Under the pieces are notes generated by a model. The model was not told the DNA's origin. It searched no databases and saw only the letters and a program-made list of their open reading frames with translations. Shown here one piece after another: positions 20,442-30,680 of a DNA stretch of 64,000 nucleotides. How positions within the stretch are numbered: position 1 is the stretch's first letter; the number at the start of each line of letters is the position of its first letter. A program made the position numbers and the translations under genes. Source of the DNA: Ruegeria haliotis (GTDB lineage: Bacteria > Pseudomonadota > Alphaproteobacteria > Rhodobacterales > Rhodobacteraceae); assembly GCF_013377785.1 (NCBI RefSeq), contig NZ_JABXWT010000006.1, positions 62,001 through 126,000 on the forward strand, written 5' to 3'.

Positions 20442-21146
20442 TATGATTGCGTTAATGCCGCCCTCGTCAATTCACACTGGTTTGCTACGGTCAGTGGGAT
20501 GTTTAGATTGCAACTGGAAAGCGACCATGGAACCTGTTCGACCCTTGATGTTAGAAAGCGGAATATCGATGCAAGCAGTCTGAAATTTCCCTCAGGTACA
20601 ATCTATCGCAGCGCAACAAGCGATCACACCGGCTCAGCCAAACCAACCGGGCCCGTCAGGTCCGAAATGAAAATAGGCATGAACTACAGCGCTCTTATTG
20701 GGGAAACAAATGCGCCGATGTCGCGAGAATTCGATTATGCAAGGAAAACTTGCCAAAACTAACGGGGATCGCGAAGCCTGCCTAAATTTGAAGTTGTTGT
20801 AACTTCTCAAATAGCGCTCCGTGGTCCGATACCGAGCCACATGTGTTGATTTGCTTGGCAACGCGCCGTAGTAAATCGGCCCTTCAAACCCCATATACTG
20901 ATAGGCTACGTGCGAATTTTTGGGTCTGACCGACGCACCGAGGTCTCAGTGGAAAATCCGAAATCGATTGGGATCAAGTCTTTCAATGACCTGGCTATTA
21001 GGTCTGCCGTCCTGCTGAACCGTTGAATAAGGAAACCGACAATCAGGGCGGCAAAGGCCGGTTCAGCCAATCTCGAAAAATCCCGAGAGTCGCGCCGGAG
21101 CCGGCTGGCGAGCCCTACCTGGCCCTTAATCGAAAGGACCACCGCA
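20442..21146. other. Region without a convincing gene
   Basis: The only frame of note, 20499-20762, has no ribosome site, no domain and an unlikely composition. I see no repeat or RNA gene. From about 21090 the sequence becomes the leader of the next gene. Confidence 0.35.
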
Positions 21147-21668
21147 ATGGATGACCAATTCAGCAAGACCATCGCAGTTTTCGACTGGCCATTCACAGTG
21201 CCCGGTTTCGCAGAAACGCTCCCCGCCGGCGAGTATGAAATCGAGACCGAACTCGCCTCGCCTCCGGATCACCAAGACCCTGAAGCTTGGAAGGCCTCGG
21301 TTGTTGTCCACCTGCATCCACGCATTTCCCATCCGGGATTAACCCGGAGCCTAACCGTTTCATTGATTGATCTCGACAATGCCCGCGCGAAGGACAAGCT
21401 TTCAGGAAGAGAGCTGTCTGATGTTTTTCTGGAAGAAATGCTGGCAGACCCAATGGTGCAGCTTGTGATGCAGGCCGACGGGGTATCCGAGGCCCAATTG
21501 CGCCATCTTTACTCGGGATCGCGGACAACGCGGGAGAATATCGATCTCGTTGACCAAAGTCCCAAAGACGATACCCCGCAAGTTTTTTCGCAGGACAGCT
21601 CTGAAATTCAGAACCCCGAAAATGAAGGGATGCCATGCCAACAGTCCACTTCGCCTATACCCGAATGA
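21147..21668 (+). CDS. Hypothetical protein with PAGxYEI motif
   Basis: A 173-residue protein preceded by GAAAGGA. The N-terminal 80 residues appear beta-rich and contain PAGEYEIETELAS, the motif shared with the protein at 19777. The middle is helical, and the last 50 residues are polar and probably disordered. There is no signal peptide or membrane segment. Function is unknown. Confidence 0.62.
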   Translation: MDDQFSKTIAVFDWPFTVPGFAETLPAGEYEIETELASPPDHQDPEAWKASVVVHLHPRISHPGLTRSLTVSLIDLDNARAKDKLSGRELSDVFLEEMLADPMVQLVMQADGVSEAQLRHLYSGSRTTRENIDLVDQSPKDDTPQVFSQDSSEIQNPENEGMPCQQSTSPIPE

Positions 21669-21760
21669 AGTTGAAGAAGCGAATGCCTGAATCAACGAAA
21701 CGCGAGGAACTGATGCAAAAGAAGAAGGAATTCATCGTCTCGGACCCGCCAGTTCCTTGA
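21635..21760 (+). CDS. Possible 41-residue peptide ending at a recombination junction
   Basis: The frame from the ATG at 21635 overlaps the end of the previous gene and reads MPTVHFAYTRMKLKKRMPES, then many lysines, to a stop at 21760. GAAGGGA precedes it. The last 20 or so bases overlap the 5' edge of the truncated binding-protein gene in another frame, so its natural 3' end has probably been replaced. Confidence 0.3.
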   Translation: MPTVHFAYTRMKLKKRMPESTKREELMQKKKEFIVSDPPVP

Positions 21761-23105
21761 GCCTCTGGTGCGCTGGGAACTCGACTACAGCTTTGGCGGT
21801 GTATTGTTGGAAAGCTGGGAGGTCAGCGATGATGCTAAAACCTATACGCTAAACCTGCGACACGACGCGATCTGGAACAACGGCGACCCGTTCACTGCCG
21901 ATGATGTTGTCTTCAACATCGAACGCTGGTGTGACAAGTCCGCCGAAGGCAACGCAATGGCATCCCGTTTTGCCAGCCTTATCGACGAAGAAACGCAAAG
22001 GGCGGGCACAGGTGCCATCGAGAAAGTTGATGAGTACACCGTGCGCCTTAATCTGCCCCGCCCCGATATTACGCTGATCGCGGCTATGGCTGATCATCCC
22101 GCGCTGTTGGTCCACCCAAGTTTCTCGGGCAGTATCGTGGATACACCCATCGGCACGGGACCGTTCGAATTAGTGTCCCACGTGGTTGGGGAAAAGGCTG
22201 TGTTCAAGCGGCGTGAAAGCGGATGGTGGGGCGGACAGGCCCATCTCGAAGGGATTGAATTCCTCGATTTTGGGACCGATCCGTCGACGATCGTCGCAGC
22301 GTTCGACGCCGGTGAAATTCATGTCAACGACAATACATCGGCTGATTTTGTCGAAGTTCTGGACGGGCTTGGCCTGGAGCGGAAGGAAAAGGCGACCGCC
22401 AACACCATCGTTGCCCGCATGCGCGCCGACAGCGCCCCGTATGACAACATCGATGTTCGGCGCGCCATTCAAATGGCAGTGGACAATGAAGTTGTGCTGG
22501 AACTTGGCATCAACGGCACCGGCGTTGTTGCAGAGAACCATCATTGTGCGCCATTTCACCCGGAATATGCGGAGATTGGAAATCCCGAGTTCAACCCGTC
22601 CAAGGCCAAGGAAATGCGGGACGCCGCAGGCCACGCCGATACGGAGTTTGAGCTGATCTCGTTGGATGGCGACTGGCGGCAAACAACCACAGATGCAATC
22701 GCGGCCCAGTTGCGGGATGCAGGTTTTAATGTGAAGCGAAAGATCATTCCGGGATCGACCTTCTGGAACGATTGGACAAAATATCCGTTTTCAACCACCA
22801 ACTGGGGGGCCCGTCCGTTGGGTGTCCAGATCTATGGTCTGGCATACAAATCCGGTGAACCCTGGAACGAGTCCGGCTTCAGCAATGAAGATTTCGATGG
22901 CAAGTTGGAAGAGGCCGTCGGCATTGCTGATCCGGAAAAACGCCAGCCTCTGATGGCAGAACTGCAAAACATCCTGCGAGACAGTGGCGTCATCATTCAG
23001 CCGTTCTGGCAAAGCCAGTATCTGCACCATGTGCCAGCGCTGAAAGGCTATGAGCGGCACCAACAGTTCGAAGCCCGCTTTGACAATGTCTGGCTGGAAC
23101 AATAG
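21741..23105 (+). pseudogene. Dipeptide/oligopeptide ABC transporter solute-binding protein, 5'-truncated
   Basis: The frame carries the SBP family 5 fold almost from its first conserved block (QFLEPLVRWELDYSFGG, then LLESWEVSDDAKTYTLNLR and FTADDVVFNIERW) to a natural end at 23105. About 80 residues that would hold the signal peptide and first lobe strands are missing. The open frame begins only at 21714, and the family likeness begins near 21741. A GTG at 21768 could start a 445-residue protein, but it would not be exported. No permease or ATPase gene is next to it. Confidence 0.75.
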
Positions 23106-23508
23106 AACGCATCAGCCCCAAGCTCAGGTATTGAAGACCGCAGACCGGGTCGCAGGTTTTGCGCCCCGATCACTTCCGCGCATGGGCTTACGTCGACCAT
23201 CACGTCTCCTGGCTCAGACACTCGCGCAACTTGCAGCATTTGTTACCTGGGCTCTGAGCTCAATATCGCAACCCGGCACGCCTGCGCCGCGCTCGTTTTT
23301 TGTTGCAAGTACCTCCAGAAAAACTTTCCACGATGGATAGCGGACATCCCATTAGTACCGAATGCCGCACAACTCATGAATGACGCTATTGTCGGGCATT
23401 GCGGCCATAGGCTTCTGGCCTATCTAAACGAAAGCGTCAGGTCAGAGATTGCCTCGATTGGCAAGGCCGGGTTTGAGATCGGCCTTACCTTTGGTCAAAT
23501 CAAAAGGA
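23106..23508. other. Region without a gene
   Basis: Lies between the ends of two binding-protein genes that run towards each other. I find no frame with support and no strong hairpin. Confidence 0.4.
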
Positions 23509-25092
23509 TCAGGCCATCCAGCATTTGATGGCCGCCTGGTCGTTCATCATGTCCGCGTTCGGGTTCATCTCCCAACCGGCGATCTTGTCGTTATGGGCGT
23601 CGATGAAATTGTTGAACATCGGCATGATGAGGCCGCCTTCATCGCGCACCAGCATGGCCATCTCGCGATACATCTCTTTACGCTTGGCCTGATCTGCCTC
23701 GCCACGGGCCGCCACGAGCAGTTCGTCGAAACGCGTATTGTTGAAGTTGGTTTCGTTCCAGCCGGCTTCGGACTGGAAGGCTAGCGAATAGATCAGATCC
23801 TGGGTTGGCTGCCCCGCCCAGTAAGAAGCAAAGAACGGCTTGTTGTCCCATACCTCGGACCAGTAACCATCATTGGGTTCGCGCTGAACCTCCAGCGGAA
23901 TGCCCGCTTTCTGAGCCGATTGCTGAAACAGTTGAGCTGCATCGACGGCCCCGGCAAAAGCGTTGTCCGAGACATGCAGGATGATCGGGCTGCCATCATG
24001 ACCGGACGCCTTGTAATGTTCCGCAGCTTTGTCGAGGTCAAACGCGCGGGCCGGAATTGTCTCGTCAAACAGCGGATAGGCGGGGTTGACGGGAATATCG
24101 TTGCCCACGGACCCATAACCGAACAGAATCTTCTCGACCAGCTCCTCACGGTTGATGGCATGTTTCAGGGCCAACCTCAGTTCATTGTTGTCAAAGGGCG
24201 CTGCATCGACATGCATCGAGAACACGTTCTGGCCGCGCCCAGGCGTCTGTTGAATGGTTACGTTGGGCGCGCGGCCAAGAAGATCGGCGATTTTGGGGGC
24301 GATATTATTGACCATGTGAACCTGGCCGGACTGCAGTGCAGAAATGCGCGCGGTCAGATCGTTGATCACGATGATTTCAGTACTGTCGAAATGGCCGATC
24401 CCATCGTCCCAGTAATTCTCGAACCGCTCAAACTGATACCGGATGCCCGGTTCCTCGACGGTGATGCGATACGGTCCAGATCCGATCCCGGAAGCCGGGT
24501 TACCCATGCCGCCGCCAGGCTGAATGACCAGCAAGCGGTTGGACATGAGATAGGGCAGATCATAGTTTGCCGAGGAAAGCGTGACTTCAAAAACATCGCC
24601 ATCCGCGCGCATCGACGAAATGCCCTGCATCAGGGAAAAGGCCCCAGATCCGGTTGCCTCGGTCGCATGGCGCTGCATTGTCTTGAGAACATCGTCGGCT
24701 GTCAGGGCATGACCGTTGTGAAACTCCAGCCCCCGGCGGATTTTGAACTGCCAGACTGTTGCGTCTGCCGATGCGCTGAATTCCTCGGCGATCCGCATGT
24801 CAAGCGAGCCATCGGGTGCCACACGCACAAGGGTTTCCCCCAACTGGGCCAAAATGCTGAACGGCACCTGGCTGAGGGCCGTGGCGGGGTCGAGTGTGTT
24901 TGTCGTCTCACCGCCGCCAAGCCCCATGATCAGATGACCGCCCTTTTGGGGGCCGGTAGCGTGAACGGCTGTTGCCAGCATTGTGTTTGCAAAAGCGGCG
25001 CTGCAGCCCAACGCAGCCGAGCGGCCAAGAAAGTCGCGGCGGTTAAGAATGCCCTTCGCCGCACGTGTTGCCAGATATTTCAGTTCGTTCAT
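23509..25092 (-). CDS. ABC transporter solute-binding protein, family 5 (peptide/opine type), Tat-exported
   Basis: A 527-residue periplasmic protein of normal length. A twin-arginine signal (NRRDFLGRSAALG) is followed by a hydrophobic stretch ending near residue 45. The family blocks are LGETLVRVAPDGSLDMRIAE, LEFHNGHALTADDVL and FDNNELRLALKHAINREEL. It is the last gene of a leftward operon after alkylsulfatase and alcohol dehydrogenase, 23 bases from the latter. It may collect the substrate of that pathway. No permease or ATPase genes are seen, so partners must lie elsewhere or have been lost. Confidence 0.88.
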   Translation of the reverse strand: MNELKYLATRAAKGILNRRDFLGRSAALGCSAAFANTMLATAVHATGPQKGGHLIMGLGGGETTNTLDPATALSQVPFSILAQLGETLVRVAPDGSLDMRIAEEFSASADATVWQFKIRRGLEFHNGHALTADDVLKTMQRHATEATGSGAFSLMQGISSMRADGDVFEVTLSSANYDLPYLMSNRLLVIQPGGGMGNPASGIGSGPYRITVEEPGIRYQFERFENYWDDGIGHFDSTEIIVINDLTARISALQSGQVHMVNNIAPKIADLLGRAPNVTIQQTPGRGQNVFSMHVDAAPFDNNELRLALKHAINREELVEKILFGYGSVGNDIPVNPAYPLFDETIPARAFDLDKAAEHYKASGHDGSPIILHVSDNAFAGAVDAAQLFQQSAQKAGIPLEVQREPNDGYWSEVWDNKPFFASYWAGQPTQDLIYSLAFQSEAGWNETNFNNTRFDELLVAARGEADQAKRKEMYREMAMLVRDEGGLIMPMFNNFIDAHNDKIAGWEMNPNADMMNDQAAIKCWMA

Positions 25093-25115
25093 GTCTTTTC
25101 CTCCTCATTGTCTGA

Positions 25116-26300
25116 TCAGATTGCCCGCTCGGAAGGCCTGCCCGTTGTCAGTGCGCGGTGCAAAACCTCCTCGATATCCTCTTCAGTCAGGGGGCGTGGA
25201 TTGGTTGTCGCAGCAATGTCGAGCCTGGCTCTGGCGGCGATAACTCCGGTTTTGTCGGTCGGCACATCTATTTCAGTCAGCCGGGTCGGGATGCCCAATT
25301 GATCCAGAAGTTCGCAAATGGCGCTGTGGAACGCGTCAAAGGATGTGTCCTCCAGCCCCATAGCCTGGGCCATGGGTTTGATCTTGTCCTGAATGTCCGG
25401 TGCGTTGAAGGACAGCGCGGCAGGCAGGATAATGGCGTTGGTCAACCCGTGCTGGGTGTTGTATTCGGCCCCCACCATGTGCGAAATCGCATGCACCAGC
25501 CCCAACCCCTTGAGGAACGCAATGCCGCCCAGACAAGAGGCGACAAGCATGGCACCGCGCGCCTCGGTGTTTTCGGGTTCGGCCACGGCGATGGGCAGCC
25601 AGCGATAGGCCAGCCGCAGCGATTCAAGGGCCGCGCCATCGCACAGCGGGTGGAACATTGGCACGCAATAGGCCTCGATCGCGTGGACCATGGCATCGGC
25701 GCCTGTCCAGGCGGTTAGATGCGGAGGCAGCCCCAGCGTCAGTTCCGGATCCAACAGGGCCAACGAAGGTTTCAGATCAGGGTGCCAGACACACAGCTTC
25801 ATTTTGCGGGCTGTTTGAGTGATCATGGCGGTGCTTTCGGTTTCCGCACCGGTGCCGGCCGTGGTCGGGATACAGATCAGCGGCGGGAAAGAGGGGTGCC
25901 CGGTCATGTTGGGCGGGCTCTTGTCCAGATCGAATTCCCAGAGGTTGATCTCGTTATTCGCCACAAGGCATACCGCCTTGGCTCCATCCATGCCGCTTCC
26001 ACCGCCAAGCGCGATGATCCCGTCATGGCCGTTATTACGGTATTGCGCGCGCCCGGCGGCGATTTCATCGTCGCGGGGGTTGGGCGAGATATCGAAATAC
26101 AGACCCGCGCGCAGCCCGCCTTGTTTCAGGTATTTCCGCAGGTCCGCGACAAAGGGCAGGTCGGCGCTGCCCTTATCCGTGATAATCAGCGGACTGGTCA
26201 TATTTGCGGATTTGCAGAACTCAGCGATTTCCATCAGGCGGCCAGGACCATAGGCAATGGGAACTGGAAAGGTCCAGTCTTGTGGGGCAAGCAAATTCAC
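25116..26300 (-). CDS. Iron-containing alcohol dehydrogenase
   Basis: A 394-residue group III alcohol dehydrogenase. The NAD-binding loop is ALGGGSGMDGAKAV near residue 97, and the metal site is formed by the aspartate and histidines in DAMVHAIEAYC and GLVHAISHMVGAEYN. The family oxidises primary alcohols to aldehydes or the reverse. Its ATG overlaps the stop of the alkylsulfatase gene by four bases (ATGA), which ties the two reactions together: the alcohol released from a sulfate ester would be the substrate. Confidence 0.9.
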   Translation of the reverse strand: MNLLAPQDWTFPVPIAYGPGRLMEIAEFCKSANMTSPLIITDKGSADLPFVADLRKYLKQGGLRAGLYFDISPNPRDDEIAAGRAQYRNNGHDGIIALGGGSGMDGAKAVCLVANNEINLWEFDLDKSPPNMTGHPSFPPLICIPTTAGTGAETESTAMITQTARKMKLCVWHPDLKPSLALLDPELTLGLPPHLTAWTGADAMVHAIEAYCVPMFHPLCDGAALESLRLAYRWLPIAVAEPENTEARGAMLVASCLGGIAFLKGLGLVHAISHMVGAEYNTQHGLTNAIILPAALSFNAPDIQDKIKPMAQAMGLEDTSFDAFHSAICELLDQLGIPTRLTEIDVPTDKTGVIAARARLDIAATTNPRPLTEEDIEEVLHRALTTGRPSERAI

Positions 26301-28213
26301 AGTGTCTCCTCCCCGAATTTCAGGTCATGGGTTGCAATGGGAAAGGCCGCCGGAAAGTCATCAAGCAGGGCCGACAGCCGCGACAGAATGGTCTCATCGC
26401 CGCTGACAAGAGACGCCGCACCAAGGGTGTCGCTGGCTGAAACCTGCATCAATGCAAACCCGGACAAGGCATCGCGGGGCAGGGTCAGGGACAGGTCAGC
26501 CTGATCCGCGCGGCCCTCAAGGGATTTCAGCACCGCGTTACCTAGCTCTGAAAAGCAGGTCTCGCCCGTGTCCTCAACCGTCCAGTTGATGGTGAACAGG
26601 TCATCCTTTGCCTTACTGGCATTCAACCGGATGCTGAGGGCATTCAGCAGCATGACCGGATCCATGCTTGCCAAGACATCACGCGGCAGGCGTTGGTTGA
26701 TGCGACTTTCCGGCACACCCTCGCGCAGCTCCAGCGCAGCACTTAGATAGGCGTTACGCCAGGTGGCATTTTCCGCCGCATAGCCCAGTTGCGTGTGTGT
26801 CGCCGCGGCCAGATCACGCGCGCGCCTGTTGTCCGGTTCGGCCCAGATCACCTGATCCAGAATATGGGCAACCCAGCGGAATTCACCCGCTTCATAATCC
26901 GCCTTGGCGCGCTCAAGCACCGTCGCGACCCCGCCCATGTAGTCCAGCGTCCGCCGCGCCATATCGCGGGGTGGCAAGCGATCCAGATTGGCCGGGTTGC
27001 CATCGTACCAGCCCAGATAATAGGCATAGATCCCCTGCACGTTGTGCTTGAGCGATCCGTAATATCCCCGCAAATGCCAAAGCCGCTCTAGCGATGGGGG
27101 AAATTGGATTGCATCGGCGATTTCCGATGGAACATAGCCATGGTTCATCATCCGCAACGTCTGATCATGCATGAAACGGATGCCATCACGCTGCTGGCCC
27201 AGAAATTCGCGGATCTCTTCCTGCCCGAAGGTGGGCCAGTTATGACCCCCGATCAGAAATTCGGTATCCGAATAGGCCATGGAGCGGGCGATGGACTCGG
27301 CCCATTGCATCGCATCGCGCGGAAAGGCACCGCGGATTGTATAAACATTGTGCAGGCACATGTAACAGCTGTCGGCCACATGCAGCACACGCGACGCGGG
27401 GAAATAACAATGCATCCCGCTGGGCGCTTCGCCGGGGGCAAACATGCACTCCACCTCGATCCCGTCAATGACCAGCTTGCCGCCGTCTTTGCCGATCTCT
27501 TCGGTGGGCGGGATAAAGCTGACCTGACCGCCCTCGCACATCTGGCCCAGCCCAGTATCGACCAGACCATGCGACCCGATCGAAAGGCGTTCGCCGTACA
27601 TGTAATCGTTGCGCGAGGGCATCCCTTCGGATGCCAGCCCCTGTTCGCGCAACACCCAATCGGCAAACCCTTCCGAGGCGATGATCCGCACCTTGCCTGC
27701 ACGCACATCTTCTTCGCTGACCATGCCCTTGACGCCACCAAAGTGATCCGAATGGGAATGCGAATAGATCACCGCCACAATCGGGCGCTTGCCCACATGG
27801 GTGTACAGCAGGTCCAGTGCATAGGCCGCAGCCTCGACTGTAGTGAGCGGATCAATCACGATATAACCGCTGGCGCTCTCAACAAAGGTCACATTTGCCA
27901 GCGATTCCCCGCGCACCTGATAGACCCCATCGGTGACCCTGAAAATTCCCCGGTAATTGTTCAGGAGCGCATGGCGCCAAAGTGATGGATGCACTGTTTC
28001 GGGCGCATCACCATGCAGGAACTCCTCAAACTTCGCATGGTGCCAGATCAGGGTTCCGTCGGCCGCGTGAATACCTTCGTCATCAGGACGGTGGATCAAA
28101 CCGCGAGATGCTGCCTCAAAATCCTGCCTGTCCGCCCAATCAAATGTCGGATCGCAACAGGCGGCCTTGTGGGCGCGTTGTGTCAAAGGATGCAGGGGGT
28201 GGTGTTTGCACAT
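26297..28213 (-). CDS. Alkyl/aryl-sulfatase of the metallo-beta-lactamase fold (SdsA type)
   Basis: A 638-residue enzyme, the usual length for SdsA-type class III sulfatases, which hydrolyse primary alkyl sulfates such as dodecyl sulfate to alcohol and sulfate with two zinc ions. The zinc motif IYSHSHSDHFGGVKG is at about residue 150, followed by an alkylsulfatase dimerisation domain (about 385-520) and a C-terminal SCP2-like lipid-binding domain (about 525-638). There is no clear signal peptide, unlike the secreted Pseudomonas enzyme. It is first in the operon and divergent from a LysR gene. Confidence 0.9.
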   Translation of the reverse strand: MCKHHPLHPLTQRAHKAACCDPTFDWADRQDFEAASRGLIHRPDDEGIHAADGTLIWHHAKFEEFLHGDAPETVHPSLWRHALLNNYRGIFRVTDGVYQVRGESLANVTFVESASGYIVIDPLTTVEAAAYALDLLYTHVGKRPIVAVIYSHSHSDHFGGVKGMVSEEDVRAGKVRIIASEGFADWVLREQGLASEGMPSRNDYMYGERLSIGSHGLVDTGLGQMCEGGQVSFIPPTEEIGKDGGKLVIDGIEVECMFAPGEAPSGMHCYFPASRVLHVADSCYMCLHNVYTIRGAFPRDAMQWAESIARSMAYSDTEFLIGGHNWPTFGQEEIREFLGQQRDGIRFMHDQTLRMMNHGYVPSEIADAIQFPPSLERLWHLRGYYGSLKHNVQGIYAYYLGWYDGNPANLDRLPPRDMARRTLDYMGGVATVLERAKADYEAGEFRWVAHILDQVIWAEPDNRRARDLAAATHTQLGYAAENATWRNAYLSAALELREGVPESRINQRLPRDVLASMDPVMLLNALSIRLNASKAKDDLFTINWTVEDTGETCFSELGNAVLKSLEGRADQADLSLTLPRDALSGFALMQVSASDTLGAASLVSGDETILSRLSALLDDFPAAFPIATHDLKFGEETL

Positions 28214-28346
28214 TCTCGTTCATTCCTTACCGGGTCGAGGATCGAGTATTCCGAAAACTTGTACCTCAACCGTTGTCAGCCCCAGCATGACCGCAGTATG
28301 TTTGAGTCTGAAGAAAAAAACGTGAGCTTAGAAATGCAGTTTGGTT

Positions 28347-29249
28347 ATGTCTGAGTTTCGTAGGAACCTTCCCCCGATTGGCCAGTTGATTGCCTTTGAG
28401 GCAGCGGCGCGGCTGGGAAATTTCACCCGCGCCAGCGAAGAGCTGCACATGTCTCAGGCCGCAATCAGCCGTCAGATCCGCGAGCTGGAGAAACGACTGT
28501 CCGCGTCCTTGTTCCGCCGGGGCAGGCATGAAGTATCCCTGACCAGATCCGGCGAACTGTTCTTGAAGTCGGTTCGTCCCGCCCTGCAAATGATGCTGGG
28601 TGCGGTCGAAGAAACCCGCGCGCTGAGCCAGGCCAGGAATGAGTTTGTGGTCTATTCGGATCAGAGTATCGACAGTAGCTATCTGCTTCCCAGATTGCGC
28701 CGGTTTCTTGATCTGCACCCGGAAGTCGAACTGAAGCTGATATCAACCGGCAAACCGATCGAAGAGGTGCAATCCCGGTTCCATATCGCGTTTCAAGCTG
28801 GCCCGGTCTGGCCTACGAGCTATGAAACCCACGTGATTGCCGACGACGAAGTGTTCCCGGTTTGCAGCCCCGGTTTTCTGACACAGCACCCCAGCATCGT
28901 CGACCCTGACCATCTGGCGACTGTGTCTTTGCTGCATTTTGAGCAACCCGGCAGACACTGGACCAGTTGGGAAGATTACCTCGGCTGGCTGGGCTGCGAC
29001 GTCAAACTACCCCGCAAGCAGATTAAATTCACACGCTACCCCACACTTCTGCACGCAGCCGAGAATGGCGATGGGATTGCCTTGGGGTGGCAGAACAGCG
29101 TCTCGTCGCGCCTGACCAGTGGTACTCTTGTCAGGGTGGGCACAACAGGGATGAAACTAAAAGACTACCTGCACTCTTATATCCGCAAGGATCAGCCCAG
29201 GACGTCTCTTGCAGTCGAGTTTCTGGAATGGCTCAGGCGGTCTGGGTAA
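28347..29249 (+). CDS. LysR-family transcriptional regulator, GcvA-like
   Basis: A 300-residue regulator with the helix-turn-helix FTRASEELHMSQAAISRQIRELE near residues 28-50 and an effector domain. The opening LPPIGQLIAFEAAARLGNFTRA is typical of the GcvA/AmpR branch. I use the ATG at 28347; an in-frame TTG at 28341 would add two residues. It is divergent from the alkylsulfatase operon with 133 bases between starts, and so probably controls it. The effector might be an alkyl sulfate or the alcohol. Confidence 0.88.
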   Translation: MSEFRRNLPPIGQLIAFEAAARLGNFTRASEELHMSQAAISRQIRELEKRLSASLFRRGRHEVSLTRSGELFLKSVRPALQMMLGAVEETRALSQARNEFVVYSDQSIDSSYLLPRLRRFLDLHPEVELKLISTGKPIEEVQSRFHIAFQAGPVWPTSYETHVIADDEVFPVCSPGFLTQHPSIVDPDHLATVSLLHFEQPGRHWTSWEDYLGWLGCDVKLPRKQIKFTRYPTLLHAAENGDGIALGWQNSVSSRLTSGTLVRVGTTGMKLKDYLHSYIRKDQPRTSLAVEFLEWLRRSG

Positions 29250-29735
29250 GAAGCGGGACGTTTAGCTGATTTCTTTTGAGAAAAGGCTGCGAAGCATCAA
29301 TACCTGCCACTGCCTGGTGCGTGATCAACGGCAAGTTTGTCCCGCAGCCTGTAAATTCCCACTTCAAAAAATGCTGCGCGATGCGCGAATGGCCGGAATC
29401 ACCGCCGCGCTGCAACACAAGAATTTGCGCGTGTGCAGAAAAACCTTAGCTGCGAGCGCACGCAGCACAAAATAGCAATGACCTCTGTGGGTGGCTCCTG
29501 CATTGCAAGGGTTTTTTGGTGATATTTGCGGGTATTTTCGCCAGCACCTTCGTCTGTCCGGCCTGTTTGTGTGGCGGCATTGTCGCCACTGGCCTTGATG
29601 AATCCCGCGAGCGAGGTTCCAATCGGGTTATCGACCTCTGAGGGTCGCTGCCATTCCCGGAGTGTCCTTGCTCTTGGTTGACTTAATTCCGCATCATCAC
29701 GTCAACGTCTTGCATCTCGTGGGCAGTCGGCGCGG
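29250..29735. other. Non-coding stretch including the IS110 flank
   Basis: No supported gene. GGGTGGCTCCT near 29489 repeats an 11-base sequence found at the 5' end of the other IS110 fragment (12062-12072), so part of this is IS110 terminal DNA. The left boundary of the element is not resolved. Confidence 0.35.
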
Positions 29736-30680
29736 TTAGAACGCAGGCTGCCGATATTCTTGCTTCTTCGTGAGCATCGCCCAGATGGCCCGAGCGGCCT
29801 TGTTGGCCATGGCGGTTGTTGCCAATCGGAATGGTTTGTCTGCGATGATCTTCGCCGTCCACAGATCGACCTTCTCTGGCGAACGTTTCGCCATGACAGC
29901 GCGCGATGTCATGCCTACGACCAACAGCTTGCGAATGTAGCGATCACCCTGCTTCGTGATCTTGCCCAGACGTTCCTTGCCACCGCTGGACTTGTTGAGT
30001 GGGGTCAGTCCGAGCCAGGCCGCCAGATCGCGCCCGGTCCGGAACTGTTTTGCATCACCGATCGTTGCGACAATCGCTGACGCCGTGATCGGCCCGATGA
30101 TGAGCCATTTGTGCGCCATTGGTTCAAGCACAATGGCGAATGCATGCGCGTTAATCGGCGTGCGTCCGCATTCAGCAGGACATGTTGCTCAATCATCTTC
30201 GAATAGCCGTAGATGCGCGCGTTCAAGCCGATGAACTGGTAGCATTGTATGCCTAGCATGCCATTCGCGATCTCCGGCATCTCTGGTTGGTCACCATCAA
30301 GGTGACGCTTTGCAAAAGCCGTCACTGCTTCGATCCCAATGGGCAAAATGTACCCAAACTCGCGCAAAAGACTGCGGATCATATTGGCCAGTTGGGTGCG
30401 CTGCCGGACGGCCAGATCTCGAGTCCGGTGGATTGAGAGAATGGCTTGCTGCTTTTCCGTCTTGATCTCGACAAACCGCATAGTTGGTCGACGGACCGCT
30501 TCACAGATTGCCTCGGCATCAACAGCGTCGCTCTTGCCGCGCTTCACGTAGGGTTTGAAGTATCCGGCGGGCATGAGCTTCACGTCGTGCCACAATTTGC
30601 GCAGCTGCCGACCCCAGTGATGGGACGAGCCGCAGGCTTCCATGCCAACCCTGCACGGTGGAAGCGTCTCAAAGAAGCTA
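29736..30680 (-). pseudogene. IS110-family transposase, frameshifted and 5'-truncated
   Basis: Reading right to left, the DEDD part begins FFETLPPCRVGMEACGSSHHW, continues GKSDAVDAEAICEAV and FGYILPIGIEA, then the frame changes near 30165. It goes on as PMAHKWLIIGPITASAIVATI, AAWLGLTPLNKSSGGK and LLVVGMTSRAVMA to a stop at 29736. The transposase-20 domain with its serine motif is therefore in a second frame. The N-terminus ends abruptly where the IS5 element begins at 30681, so the gene is dead. Confidence 0.82.

Noticed and set aside
20499-20762. A possible 87-residue protein
   Set aside because: No ribosome site, no neighbour in operon-like position and no motif; composition looks like non-coding DNA.
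23920-25302. A 460-codon open frame on the plus strand opposite the Tat-exported binding protein
   Set aside because: It spans the signal peptide region and the end of the dehydrogenase gene antisense; the sense genes explain the sequence.
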